From Leishmania infantum JPCM5 (lineage: Eukaryota; Euglenozoa; Kinetoplastea; Trypanosomatida; Trypanosomatidae): DNA of 64,000 nucleotides. Positions 39,946 to 49,517 of the stretch are shown here, in pieces. A program made the position numbers and the translations under genes. Where the stretch lies: NCBI RefSeq assembly GCF_000002875.2, contig NC_009419.2, positions 1,160,954 through 1,224,953 on the forward strand, read 5' to 3'. Under the pieces are notes generated by a model, which was not told where the DNA came from, did no database searches, and saw only the letters and a list, made by a program, of their open reading frames with translations. The stretch's first letter is position 1, and every line of letters starts with the position of its first letter.

Positions 39946-42900
39946 TCACCTGCACATGGGCTCGTCGCTCTCGACGTCGTGGGTGCGGCCAACCATGTGG
40001 TCATCCATGTCTCGCAGCAATAGGTCTGCTTCTTCGGCATCCACTTCGCCGGCCTCCTCCGCCGAAGGGAACGAGGGAGTGTCGCCATGTGCGGGCGACG
40101 AAAACGCCGCTGCGCCATTGGTGGAAGCGCCCCTGCCCGACTCCACGTCTGCTGTAGTCAGCCCCTTCCACTTCAGCACTGTCTGTGCCAGCTCCAGCTT
40201 GCCCGCCTTGAGCAGCAGACTACTCAGAATGATGCTCGTGTTGCGGCTCAAGGCGAATCCCTGCTTCTCCATCTCGGTCAAAAGAAACGCCACTTTCGCA
40301 TGCTCGCCAGCGCGGGCAAAAGCGCTGACGCAGGTATTGTAGATTAGGGGGGTCTTCGGCAGATTTGCAGCGTCCAGCAGCTCCTGCAACTTGACGGTGT
40401 CTCTCAAGCGCGCGTAGATGCTGTACACAGACTCGACGTCTCGCACCCGGCAATCGGGGTGCGAGAGCAGCAACGAGATGTACCGCTGCATCTGCTCGGC
40501 GTTGCCGATGTGACTGAAGGTGGACGCGACGGTGGCAAGCAAGCGACTGCTCAAGACGACGGTGCTGCCACTCACCATTTCATCCACCAGTGCCTCGGCC
40601 TCGGCGGGCATGCGGGCCCGGGCGTACGTGTTAAGCAGCACAACGTAGCCGAACTCCTCCATCGGAATCCCACGCTCCTTGCGTTCCTCCACAAGCTCCA
40701 GCAGGTGCTCGAACCGCTTTGCCCGGCCGTAGCCCTCGAACAAAATGTTGTATGTCACGGCGTTCTCTTGAAAGCCCTCCAGCTTCAGCTTTTCGCGCAC
40801 GGCCTCCATCTTGGCCACGTCCCCGCACTTTGCGTAAGCGTTCATGGCTTGGTGGTACGTAACCAGCGTCGGCACAGCGTTTGTAGACTTGGACATTTCA
40901 TCGAGGATCGCCTCCATCTCGGTCAGGCGCCCCATCTTACCCAGCATGTCCACCACCGTCGTGGCCGTCACCGGATTCGGCGGCACCAGCTTCATCATTG
41001 TGTTCAAAATTTCCTGAACTTTCGCCATGTTGTTGAGCGTCATGTACACGTCAAGGAAGCGATTGTACACCGGCATCGTCACAGTCATCTTGCTTTCGAG
41101 AAGGCCCGCCCAGCACTGGTCCACCGCGTCTGCGTCGCCGAGTCTCTCGAACGCCGACGCGACGTCGGCGAAAAAGAGTGGCGTGTGGATCTGGTTGCTC
41201 CCTAGCGCCTTATGCACGTATTCGCGGACCCCTTCCCTGTCCTGGAAGTGGGCCAGCGAAGTCACGATGACGCTGAAGAGCCGCTCATTCAACGGCACCT
41301 GCTTCGTCTCCATCTCCTTCAAGACAGCGTTGAACTGCCCGCGGTTGCGGTGCTGCGTCGCATTGCGCAGCAGCACACGGTACACGTTCGCCGTCTTGTA
41401 TGGTAGCCGCGCCATGAAGGCTTCCATCGCGTCGGGCCGGTCGTTCATTGCGTAGTAATTCAGCACCTCTGCCTGCACTGTCTCGTTGACGAGGAGGCCG
41501 TACTGCTCGGCGTCACGCACGATCGCGTCGCCGCGGACGATGTCCTTTGGGTAGCAGCGGAGCATTTGCACAATGAGCGACGGACTCATGTTGTACGTGG
41601 CCCCCTTCTCCGCCTTCCGCTTCGCCTCTCGGAACAGCTCCTCGACTTTGGCGTGGTCGCTGAGCGCATGAAACACGCGCACCAGTGTCGGGTACATGGA
41701 GCCGTCCACCTGCATGCCTCGGCCGCGCATCTCTGCCAGATACTTCTCCACGAGCCGGGGATAGTAACGGTCCAGGACACGAAAGACGTTCTGGTACGTT
41801 TGCGTCGTGTGGTACACCTCCTTGCGGGTCATTTCTTCTTTCAGGGCGATTACTTCTTTGACATTGTACGCGTGGGCGTACCATCGCAGCATCTCATCGT
41901 AGAGTTTGTGGTCCTTCACGGCGCCGGCCTTGTCGAGGAGATCAAAGCACTGGCGCATCTCCTCAAATCGCCCCAAAACGCCGAAGCCGCGGAGCAGCGA
42001 CGACGCGAAGAGAGGAGGGAGGTCGTCCATCGCGTCATTCGTGATGGCGTCCTCCACCATGCGGCGGAGGTGCCCCACCTTTTGCAGTATCACGTCATCG
42101 CCCGTTTCGTGGTTGCGCGCCATGAGCTCGCTCGACTTCGCGATGATAGCGGAGTCACCCGCCATTCCCAGCGACACGCGGTTGAGCTCGGCACACAGTG
42201 CCGCCTCGACCTTGTACACATCCGCCATCGACGTCACGCTCCTCTCCTGCAGTCGCGACCGTGCAAGTGCGCCGACGGCGCTGTCGGAGAGAGTGAGCTG
42301 GTGGTCCTTCGCAAGGCGGACGACAGAGTGCAGAGCGGCACTGCTGCCGCGACTCGCGATTGTCGCGTGCGACACCACGGCGTGCAGGTCGATGCCATGC
42401 CGCCGCTTTGCGATGACGTCCTTGATCACTTGCTCGGCGAAGTCGACGACGTCGTTGAAGCAGCCGGTCATCCCCATACCGTCCAGCACGGCACAGTAGT
42501 CGTTTGTAGTAACCTTTTCTTTCGGCACCGTCTCCCACAAGGCGACGCTCTCGTCTCGTTGGCCACTGAACTGATACGCCAGCACCGCCAGCACTTTCAT
42601 TTCGTCCTGCGTCTTTAGCTCCTCGGCCATGCTGCGCATCAGCTCCTTGGCGCTCTCTCGCTTGTAGGACTCGTACAGGTACCGCACAAACGGGAAACTG
42701 ATCTTGAGCCCATACTTGCGAAACCGAATAGCAGCGCGAAAGAGAAGGTGAGCCATGTCGCCCTGACGGAGGTCGACGCACTCACGCATAAGGCTTTCCA
42801 TGATCGCGGTGGCGTCCTCGGGCCGCATCTCTTGGCGCTGCAGCTTCGATTGAAGTGAAATCATGAGGTACGTCACGGCGTTCCGGAACTGGGCGATGCG

Positions 42901-43236
42901 GCGCCGCGAGTAGAGCATCGACTGTCGGATGTGGCGCGCGACATGGCGCGGCTTGCTCGACAGCACAGAAGCCAGCGCCGCCTCATCTTCACTCGAGAAG
43001 GGTCGGTAGTGCGACGCCGATCCCGAGGCCGGAGCGCGCAACAAAGTGCTCGAAGCTGCGAGGATGGCGTAGTGGCGAGCACCTTCGAGTCCAACCATTG
43101 CTGTGCCAGACGACGTGACAGCAGCGGTCGTGCTGGACGAGCTGAGCAGAGAGCGCACGGATGCGCGCAAAGGGCTTCCGCCGCGTAGCCGCCTAGTCAG
43201 GAGCACCTGCGCAGCAAAGCAGAAAGCGCGCGGCAT
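39946..43236 (-). CDS. Pentatricopeptide repeat protein, mitochondrial
   Basis: Predicted 1096 residues. The first true ATG is at 43236 and begins a typical mitochondrial presequence (MPRAFCFAAQVLLTRRLRGG, Arg-rich, no acids for about 45 residues). Nearly the whole chain from about 110 to 1020 is alpha-helical repeats with PPR character, clearest in the second half: VTYHQAMNAYAKCGDVAKME, VTYNILFEGYGRAKRFEHLL, GYVVLLNTYARARMPAEAEA, LIYNTCVSAFARAGEHAKVA. Each shows the V-T-Y-N-x-L-I-x-A-Y-x-x-x-G pattern. The C-terminal tail is acidic and repeat-free. PPR proteins bind organellar RNA in a sequence-specific way; trypanosomatids have many, acting in kinetoplast mRNA polyadenylation, stability, editing or as mitoribosome components. 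Which of these applies cannot be told from sequence. Probable acceptor AG at 43286-43287. Confidence 0.88.
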   Translation of the reverse strand: MPRAFCFAAQVLLTRRLRGGSPLRASVRSLLSSSSTTAAVTSSGTAMVGLEGARHYAILAASSTLLRAPASGSASHYRPFSSEDEAALASVLSSKPRHVARHIRQSMLYSRRRIAQFRNAVTYLMISLQSKLQRQEMRPEDATAIMESLMRECVDLRQGDMAHLLFRAAIRFRKYGLKISFPFVRYLYESYKRESAKELMRSMAEELKTQDEMKVLAVLAYQFSGQRDESVALWETVPKEKVTTNDYCAVLDGMGMTGCFNDVVDFAEQVIKDVIAKRRHGIDLHAVVSHATIASRGSSAALHSVVRLAKDHQLTLSDSAVGALARSRLQERSVTSMADVYKVEAALCAELNRVSLGMAGDSAIIAKSSELMARNHETGDDVILQKVGHLRRMVEDAITNDAMDDLPPLFASSLLRGFGVLGRFEEMRQCFDLLDKAGAVKDHKLYDEMLRWYAHAYNVKEVIALKEEMTRKEVYHTTQTYQNVFRVLDRYYPRLVEKYLAEMRGRGMQVDGSMYPTLVRVFHALSDHAKVEELFREAKRKAEKGATYNMSPSLIVQMLRCYPKDIVRGDAIVRDAEQYGLLVNETVQAEVLNYYAMNDRPDAMEAFMARLPYKTANVYRVLLRNATQHRNRGQFNAVLKEMETKQVPLNERLFSVIVTSLAHFQDREGVREYVHKALGSNQIHTPLFFADVASAFERLGDADAVDQCWAGLLESKMTVTMPVYNRFLDVYMTLNNMAKVQEILNTMMKLVPPNPVTATTVVDMLGKMGRLTEMEAILDEMSKSTNAVPTLVTYHQAMNAYAKCGDVAKMEAVREKLKLEGFQENAVTYNILFEGYGRAKRFEHLLELVEERKERGIPMEEFGYVVLLNTYARARMPAEAEALVDEMVSGSTVVLSSRLLATVASTFSHIGNAEQMQRYISLLLSHPDCRVRDVESVYSIYARLRDTVKLQELLDAANLPKTPLIYNTCVSAFARAGEHAKVAFLLTEMEKQGFALSRNTSIILSSLLLKAGKLELAQTVLKWKGLTTADVESGRGASTNGAAAFSSPAHGDTPSFPSAEEAGEVDAEEADLLLRDMDDHMVGRTHDVESDEPMCR

Positions 43237-44630
43237 CCTCAATGCAGCGCGGACTCAGCTCTTCAATGATGGAGTGCGCTGGTGGCTGCAATGGGCAATT
43301 TGCGAAAGGAAGAGATTGAGGGCCGAGGAGGTAGAAGGTGTTCAGTCAGAGGTCAAAACGTGAAGATGCAGCCAGCGTGGCGACAGGTGCGTGTGCATGC
43401 CATGGTCGCGGCGTGAACCGCCACACCAGACATAAAGTGTGCTAGGGAAAGGGGGTGGTGCATTGCAACCGACCAGCCACACGAATTTAACGTTGGCACT
43501 CTCTCGAGTTGCATGTCTTTGCGAACAGCAGTAGTGCTTCCCTTTTTTTTTACGGCGCCACTTTGGTCGGTCAGCGAGAACCGCTGCGTGAGATTCAAAC
43601 GCGATTTTAACGACTGGGTAGCTCATCCCAACCTGCAACACCTACGGCGCGTGGACGAGCAAACAGTCGGCTCTAGAGAAGATGAGGGGTTGCAGAACCC
43701 CACGCATAGAAACAAGAGGTGAACCGGCCCTCAATTCTTTTGTTGGGGGGGGGATTTGCCCTTTCGTTTTGTTGTCTCTATGTTCTTTCATAGGACGGAG
43801 ATACTCAAGATGGTGAGGAGTCAAAGCAAGACTGTGAAGGTGAAAACGGGGTAAGACGCAGAACAACAAAAAGAGGAAAAAGGCGAGGGAAGGAGGGGGG
43901 GGGAGCGTGTGCTAGCGAGAGAGAGAGAGGCAAGAGAAAAAGATGCTTGACGGAACAGGTAAGGCATACCAACAACGACACCCAGCAGCCGCTACGACGA
44001 CGGAATAATACACCTCGCAAGATTAGAGACGCTGCAAAAATGAAAGTAACCTTTTTTTTTCCAGCCCGGGGGAGGGTGGAGCTGCCTTCCACGTGGGCCC
44101 ACATGACACAGCACTCCAGAAACGGAGAGGGAACGCGGAGGACACAGAGAGAGGGAGAGACATATTGTACACAACATCGCACCACACCTACATACCGAAA
44201 AAAGGGGAGCCAAACAAGCTAACAAACAGCCATGGCAGAACGGAAGGCACGCGAAGAACATTTCCATTATGTGCACAGCTCACTTGTGAGCGTACTCGAA
44301 CGTGCGCCTATGAACGCATCACAGACATCGACACTCTCAGAGGACATCACTGAAAAAAAAAAAAAACAGCGACAGGGTGGGCGCAGACGAAGAACGCAAA
44401 ACGTCTGTCTCTGTCTTACCACCACACACACAGAAGGGGGCAACTAAAAACAAAAGAAAAACGAAACAATATCGCCACTCCGTCGAGCGCGCACACGCAT
44501 GTAACGTGAAAACGGCGCTTAGTCCGTTTGTGTCGGCGGGCAGGCAATGCTTCCCACCCGCAAGGACACCTGTCTCGCAGGGATGTGATCACCGTTACCC
44601 TCAACAAGGGAAGCACTCGACAGGCCATGT
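43237..44630. other. Intergenic region
   Basis: About 1.4 kb. Purine-rich plus-strand tracts at 43300-43345, 43850-43955, 44100-44165 and 44340-44365. No credible gene. Confidence 0.6.
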
Positions 44631-46310
44631 CTAGGTGGGCGATGACGTCATGGCATGAACGGACACCTCGAACTCGCGCGCGCCCTCCGGCGCCGACGCA
44701 TGCGTCGACGGCACCTCAATCATCATTTCGTTGGTGATTACAGGGGCCTCGCCTGAGGAGGAATAGTAGCGGTGCTGCAGAATCGCCTGCCCCATGCGGC
44801 GACCCGGGTAGTAACTGTCGTCGTTCTCTTCCGACAAGTCGGAGCCGCACCAGCGGGAGCACAAGCACCTAATGAAGAGGCGTCCAACGCCCAGCGGATG
44901 GCCACCAAAGCCGTGCACGGCAGCTGTAAAGCCATTGAAGCTCTCCTTACTACCGAAACAGTCCTCGTACTTCTCAATAAACCCGCCACCGTTTTTCTCC
45001 TCCCGAACAAGGGCCTCGTAGTGCATCGGGAACATGTCCCGCTGTCCGCGCACCGCGGCGACGATGAACTCGTTGTCCATCCAGTCATTAGAGTTGGGGG
45101 ATTCGAGCGCTCTCTTGACTTCCTCGCTCAAGATTGTGAAGCTCTGCGTGCAAAGCAGCTTCTCAAAGAAAACGCTCGTGCTCCCCGGCACCCTCTTGTC
45201 GCGCTCGTACCCGCGCTTCCCCTTCAGCACGATCTCGCCAAAGAGAGAGGCGTAGTAAGTGAGAAACAAGCTACATAGGTCGCGCACCGTCTGGTCCTTT
45301 GGGTGCCGCATCCGCAGTATAGACAGCCCTGTCCGCAGCGCGCTGAGCTTGCCAGAGTGCGGCAGATGATCTCGGGTCTCGTTCTGGTAATCGACGCGCT
45401 CGCAGACGCCGCCGGGGCCGAGGTGGACGGCCACGACCGAGTCGAGTGGTACACGCGCCACTTGCGGTAGCTGGGACGTGAGGATGCCGACCAAGTACGG
45501 CGGGGGCGCGGCCAGCACGTCGAGCAGCGAGGTTGGAAGAATTGGAATAAGAATGTGCATCCAGTCGAACGGTGCAACCAGCGCCTGCAGCGACATGACG
45601 ACATTCGACACAATGGAGAAGTTTGGGCCCACGATGATGATGTGCTTCTCCAACATCAGGTCCGCCAAAACGGAGAAGAGATCGTCCATGTTAGGAAAAA
45701 TGAAGAGCATGTCGAGCGGTGCCGTGTCGATGAAGGAGCAGAGGCGATCATAGGGGCGATTAAAAGTCAAACCAAGGTCGAGCGGAGTGTTGAACATGCC
45801 TCCCGACGGCGGCGTGGGGCACTTGCACAGAGCCTTCACGAGTTTCTGTCCTCCCTCGTGCCCATTTGTGACGAACAGGTAGGCGAGTCGGTAAAAGAAG
45901 TTGCACCACGGGTATGGAGAGATGGTCACAACCGCCTCACCGTTCACAAAGGCCGTCGTGTGTCCATACTCGCGAACGCCTTTGCTATCTGTCAGTACAA
46001 ACGTGTAGCTAAGCTGGTCCACCGTGTACGAGGTGCCGGAGTTTGCCATTGCGAACTTGCCTAAATTCGGGTATCTCAGTAGCGACGTCGCCGGCGTGTA
46101 CGGGTAGGACCAGGAAATCTTTACCACCTCCTCCCCGCTCGCGTGCCGCTCCAGCCGCATTACGAGGAAGCAGTTGATGCAGCTGTGCTCGTTGCCCTTG
46201 TTGTAGAAGATTTCTGACTTGGAGGTGAAGGCAGTCTCCTTCTTGCGATATCTCACGAAGGACTCGTTCACCTCGTGGAATTGGGAGCCCTCGTCGATAA
46301 CGGTCCCCAT
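44631..46310 (-). CDS. DENN-domain protein
   Basis: Predicted 559 residues with a tripartite DENN module, the Rab guanine-nucleotide exchange fold. The upstream part contains LSYTFVLTDSKGVREYGHTT (uDENN strand pattern). The central DENN shows LFSVLADLMLEKHIIIVGPN and SLQALVAPFDWMHILIPILP, followed by PPPYLVGI, the classical L-E-x-K-I-L-x-V-S and P-x-W-x-x-x-x-I-P-x-L-P ... P-x-P-Y-L-I-G signatures. The dDENN region follows, with helical segments to about 480. A Ser/Glu-rich tail ends the chain. DENN proteins activate Rab GTPases in membrane traffic; the cognate Rab is unknown. Start ATG at 46310 is supported by an acceptor AG at 46339-46340 and a very clear T/C tract behind it, giving a 5' UTR of about 28 nt. 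Confidence 0.88.
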   Translation of the reverse strand: MGTVIDEGSQFHEVNESFVRYRKKETAFTSKSEIFYNKGNEHSCINCFLVMRLERHASGEEVVKISWSYPYTPATSLLRYPNLGKFAMANSGTSYTVDQLSYTFVLTDSKGVREYGHTTAFVNGEAVVTISPYPWCNFFYRLAYLFVTNGHEGGQKLVKALCKCPTPPSGGMFNTPLDLGLTFNRPYDRLCSFIDTAPLDMLFIFPNMDDLFSVLADLMLEKHIIIVGPNFSIVSNVVMSLQALVAPFDWMHILIPILPTSLLDVLAAPPPYLVGILTSQLPQVARVPLDSVVAVHLGPGGVCERVDYQNETRDHLPHSGKLSALRTGLSILRMRHPKDQTVRDLCSLFLTYYASLFGEIVLKGKRGYERDKRVPGSTSVFFEKLLCTQSFTILSEEVKRALESPNSNDWMDNEFIVAAVRGQRDMFPMHYEALVREEKNGGGFIEKYEDCFGSKESFNGFTAAVHGFGGHPLGVGRLFIRCLCSRWCGSDLSEENDDSYYPGRRMGQAILQHRYYSSSGEAPVITNEMMIEVPSTHASAPEGAREFEVSVHAMTSSPT

Positions 46311-47546
46311 GGCTTCGCTTCTAGAAAATTAGCGACCGCTGCAAAACAACAAACGAAAAAGAGAAAGGAAAAAGACCCACAAGCGCATCCGACAGGGGTG
46401 GGGTTTCGCACCACAAAGCCCCTCGGATGGAGGATTTTGGAACGCAGCAGCACGGGCCACCGCCAAAAAACAAAAACCGAAGGCAAGGTGGTGGTGAGGG
46501 GGCGGGGGAGAACTGCTTCGTGTGCCTTTCTCATGGAGTCGTAGCCCCATGCGCACTCAAAGCCAATGAAAGGCGCTCCCCTATTACGGCGCGGCACTGT
46601 CGCCACGAGCCAACCTAGAACAAACAAAGGCGGTAAAGACGAGAAGAGGGCACGCTGAGAACCAAAAGGCAGTGACCAGCGGCGTAACGACAAGGTGGTT
46701 GCACGTTGCCACTGGAAAAGCCTATGCTGCGGAGGGTGCCCTTTTCCGCCGTGATTGGTTCGCTCGCCGCCTATGCCGCCCTCACACCTCTTGCCCTTCT
46801 TGGTTCGTAGCCCCTCTTCGTTTGTGCTCACAGTGACGGCAGATGCTTCTGTGCCGATTCTCTTGCCGTTTTTGTGTCGTTCGTGAAGGACGATCAAGAT
46901 AAGCCCACCTCGCGCAAGGGCATGTACTTTTTTTCTTCGCGCAGAGATGGTGAGGGGGGAGGGGGTGGAAGGGGATGAAAGGCGAAGGCGAAAGAACAGA
47001 GAGCCGCCGTGAACGGTACAAGCGCGCGGGATCATGGTTGACTTCAGTGTCACATCGACGTGGTATGCGTTTTTTTTTGTTTTTATTTTTTGGTACTGCT
47101 GGTACGTGAAACAACCAATGACAGGCAGCGCATGCACCGATAAAGGGGAGAAGTCGCGCACCAGTTTCTCCCTCTCTACTCGTGGTGCTCAGGAAGCGGG
47201 GTGAAGTGAGTGGAGAAGGACATGGTCGAAAAAACATCTTCCATGCCGACAGCTCTGCATCATGCGCTTTTTTTTTGGTGTAGGGGGTGATACGTCGACC
47301 ATCACAACACCACGGCGACGCAAGCGCCACCGTGCCCACATTGACAAGCAAACCAGAGGACCTGTGAACAGGCTCACGGGGAGATGCACGTTTCACAGCG
47401 CTTCCGCTAGCGTGAGGGAATAGAAGACAGGAGGGGAGGGGGTCTTACCTTGGCAAGGGTCTATCCTCCCTTTCTCACCCCCACACCTTTCCACACACAC
47501 ACATGCACACACAAACGCTGACGCACATGCTACGCTTGGCGGAGGA
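46311..47546. other. Intergenic region
   Basis: About 1.2 kb. Open frames on the minus strand (46268-47161 and others) overlap the DENN start and are rich in Arg/Pro/Phe from low-complexity DNA. No credible gene. Confidence 0.55.
46339..46377 (-). promoter_or_regulatory. Predicted spliced-leader acceptor of the DENN gene
   Basis: Plus-strand sequence 46341-46377 is almost only A, G and C with long A-runs, hence a T-rich tract in gene sense. The first AG after it is at 46339-46340 (TTTTGCAG). Inferred. Confidence 0.6.
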
Positions 47547-48692
47547 TCACTTAGCAGGAAGCGCTTCTTGAACTGCGTCCTTGCTTGCCGATGAAGAAGA
47601 GAAAGATGCCGGGAGCGCGAGCTTGAGCTCCCTTTGAATGGCCTCGATCTGGGCCTCGAACTGCGTGTTCATGGGGTGGTCCTCGCGCCCCCGCTCGAGC
47701 AGCGCCACCGCCTCCTCCGGACGGTCCAGCTTGTGCAGCGCGTAGGCGCCATGAAGGTAACCCTGTACATTTCCAGAGGCTTCGACCGCCAACTTTGCAC
47801 ACTCAGCCGCCTCCGCAAACTTCTTCTGACGCACGAGCAAACCCGCTTTTAGTGCCAGCAGCCCGCCGAGACGCGATGCCTCTTTGGCGTGGGAGATTCC
47901 GGCATCAACGCAGCGAACGGCGTTACGCATGTCGCCGCAGTGCAGGTTCGCCATGGCCATGCCTGCAGCCACTTTAACGAACATTGTGATATCCATCGGC
48001 TCATATTCGTCCTTGGATGCCATAATCACACCGTCTGCACGCGGCTGCGACGGCGAGGACGCCTCGCTGTCGCCAGGGGTCCGTCCACCAGGTTCAGTGG
48101 GCGCCACCTCCTCTCCGGACGCCGACGTGCCATCAGCAACTTGCACGCTTGACATGGCCTCGTGACCCACCGCTGCTACCGAAGATGCTGCCTTGGGCAC
48201 ATGGACTTCTGGCGCGGCAGACGCGTGGACAACTGTTTTGGCGGAGCAGCCATTGCGCTCCACCTCTTCAATCATCGCACGGAAGTTGTCTGGAAAACTA
48301 GACACGAGCTCATGTGCCTGCTCACCAGCCGATAGCGCGGAGGAGTTGGGGTACAACAGGTAGCTCAGGGGCCGCTGCGCAATCACGTCCTTTACGCCGT
48401 ATTCAAGCAACAGCTTGTTGAGGTGTGGTGCGATACTCGGAGTGGGGCTCTTGCTGTCGATCTCCTGCAGGATCTTGTTGCCCAGCTCGACAATAATATC
48501 GCGCGACGTGCTCTCCTCCAGCACCGCGCGCTGCTGCTCGAAACTCTCCTCCAGCACCTCTGGCACGTACTCCTTCACCCGCTCATCACGCGTCTGGGGC
48601 TTGCTCCACAGACTCGTGAAAAAGTCCGTCTTGTTCACGCCAAACCTCAGCGAAGGGAGAAGCGCTGCGAGTGTCCCGCTGGCTTTGAACAT
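47547..48692 (-). CDS. TPR-like protein, conserved hypothetical
   Basis: Predicted 381 residues. The N-terminal 110 residues are predicted helical with a charged segment (RDERVKEYVPEVLEESFEQQ). A low-complexity Ser/Ala/Pro/Glu linker lies at about 155-225. The C-terminal part (230-360) contains helical hairpins of TPR type: NLHCGDMRNAVRCVDAGISH, LVRQKKFAEAAECAKLAVEA, YLHGAYALHKLDRPEEAVAL. A Ser-rich tail ends the chain. Probably a protein-interaction adaptor; no enzyme motif is seen. Start ATG 48692 is the first in frame and lies about 50 nt after the nearest acceptor AG (48743-48744), with a CA/GT repeat in the splice region. Confidence 0.78.
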   Translation of the reverse strand: MFKASGTLAALLPSLRFGVNKTDFFTSLWSKPQTRDERVKEYVPEVLEESFEQQRAVLEESTSRDIIVELGNKILQEIDSKSPTPSIAPHLNKLLLEYGVKDVIAQRPLSYLLYPNSSALSAGEQAHELVSSFPDNFRAMIEEVERNGCSAKTVVHASAAPEVHVPKAASSVAAVGHEAMSSVQVADGTSASGEEVAPTEPGGRTPGDSEASSPSQPRADGVIMASKDEYEPMDITMFVKVAAGMAMANLHCGDMRNAVRCVDAGISHAKEASRLGGLLALKAGLLVRQKKFAEAAECAKLAVEASGNVQGYLHGAYALHKLDRPEEAVALLERGREDHPMNTQFEAQIEAIQRELKLALPASFSSSSASKDAVQEALPAK

Positions 48693-49517
48693 GATGATGA
48701 TGATCTCAGGCCCTCCAGTGCGAAGCTACGCTCCATCTATCTCTGCGTGTGTGTGTGTGTGTGTGTGTTCGGAGAGGAGAAGCATGGCAAGCAAAGATTC
48801 AGCAAAGGGTGCGCTCAAGTCGGGGAGTCAACATATCCCTGATACCTGTACGCGATCGAGTATCCCTTATTTTCGCCCGTCCAGCTCTCCGCGTTGGTGT
48901 CTGGAAAGCTGCGGTGGCAGGAAGGAGGCGATGGACGGAGAGCCGTATCCGCCTGTACCACGACGGTGAAGAACACCGATTCGCGGTTGCGCGGAGGCAG
49001 GGCACCAATAGATGATATCCGTTACGTTCTTGCGACTGAGTCCGCTCTCGCACAAAACACTACTTCTTTTGCATGAGTACGAAGAGAAGGGGAGGGGAAG
49101 GGAAGGAACACCACTGCCTGGCAGTGGTCGTTTTTTTTTTCACTGCGTTTTGCGTGATTGGTGAAGTAGGCGAGCAGCCGTGCGACTGGGACGGCCAACG
49201 CGCCTCCATCTCTAACTACGCCACGCGGTAGAGGCACCCTCATAGAGGCAGGCGCACACGTGTGTTGTTCTCACTCACCGCTAGCAGAGAACCTGCTGCT
49301 CGAGGGCGCTTCATATCGTGAGCCCACTAGAGAGAACTTAGCGTTTTCTTTTTTTTTTGCGAGTGACCTGGACTCTCATCTGTGTCTTGTGAGGTCTCAC
49401 TGGGCTCAGCCACCGCCTTTTCCCTGTGCGTCGATGAGACACCTCATGGCACTGTCGATGAGCGCGTTCGCGGGAATGCGTGCAGACAGTGGCTGCGCGA
49501 ATACTTAGGCCGCCCAC
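48693..49517. other. Intergenic region
   Basis: UTR-like sequence with purine-rich tracts and a T-run at 49131-49140. No gene seen. Confidence 0.5.
48747..48768. repeat. GT microsatellite
   Basis: Eleven GT units, seen directly, immediately upstream (gene sense) of the likely splice acceptor of the TPR-like gene, so CA-rich in the transcript precursor. Confidence 0.95.

Noticed and set aside
41566..42618. Plus-strand open frame of about 350 codons opposite the PPR gene
   Set aside because: It is antisense to a proven gene; such long frames are common opposite GC-rich coding DNA and it has no family resemblance.
46268..47161. Minus-strand open frame upstream of and overlapping the DENN gene
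   Set aside because: Overlaps the DENN start and splice region, with an Arg/Pro/Phe composition from low-complexity DNA.
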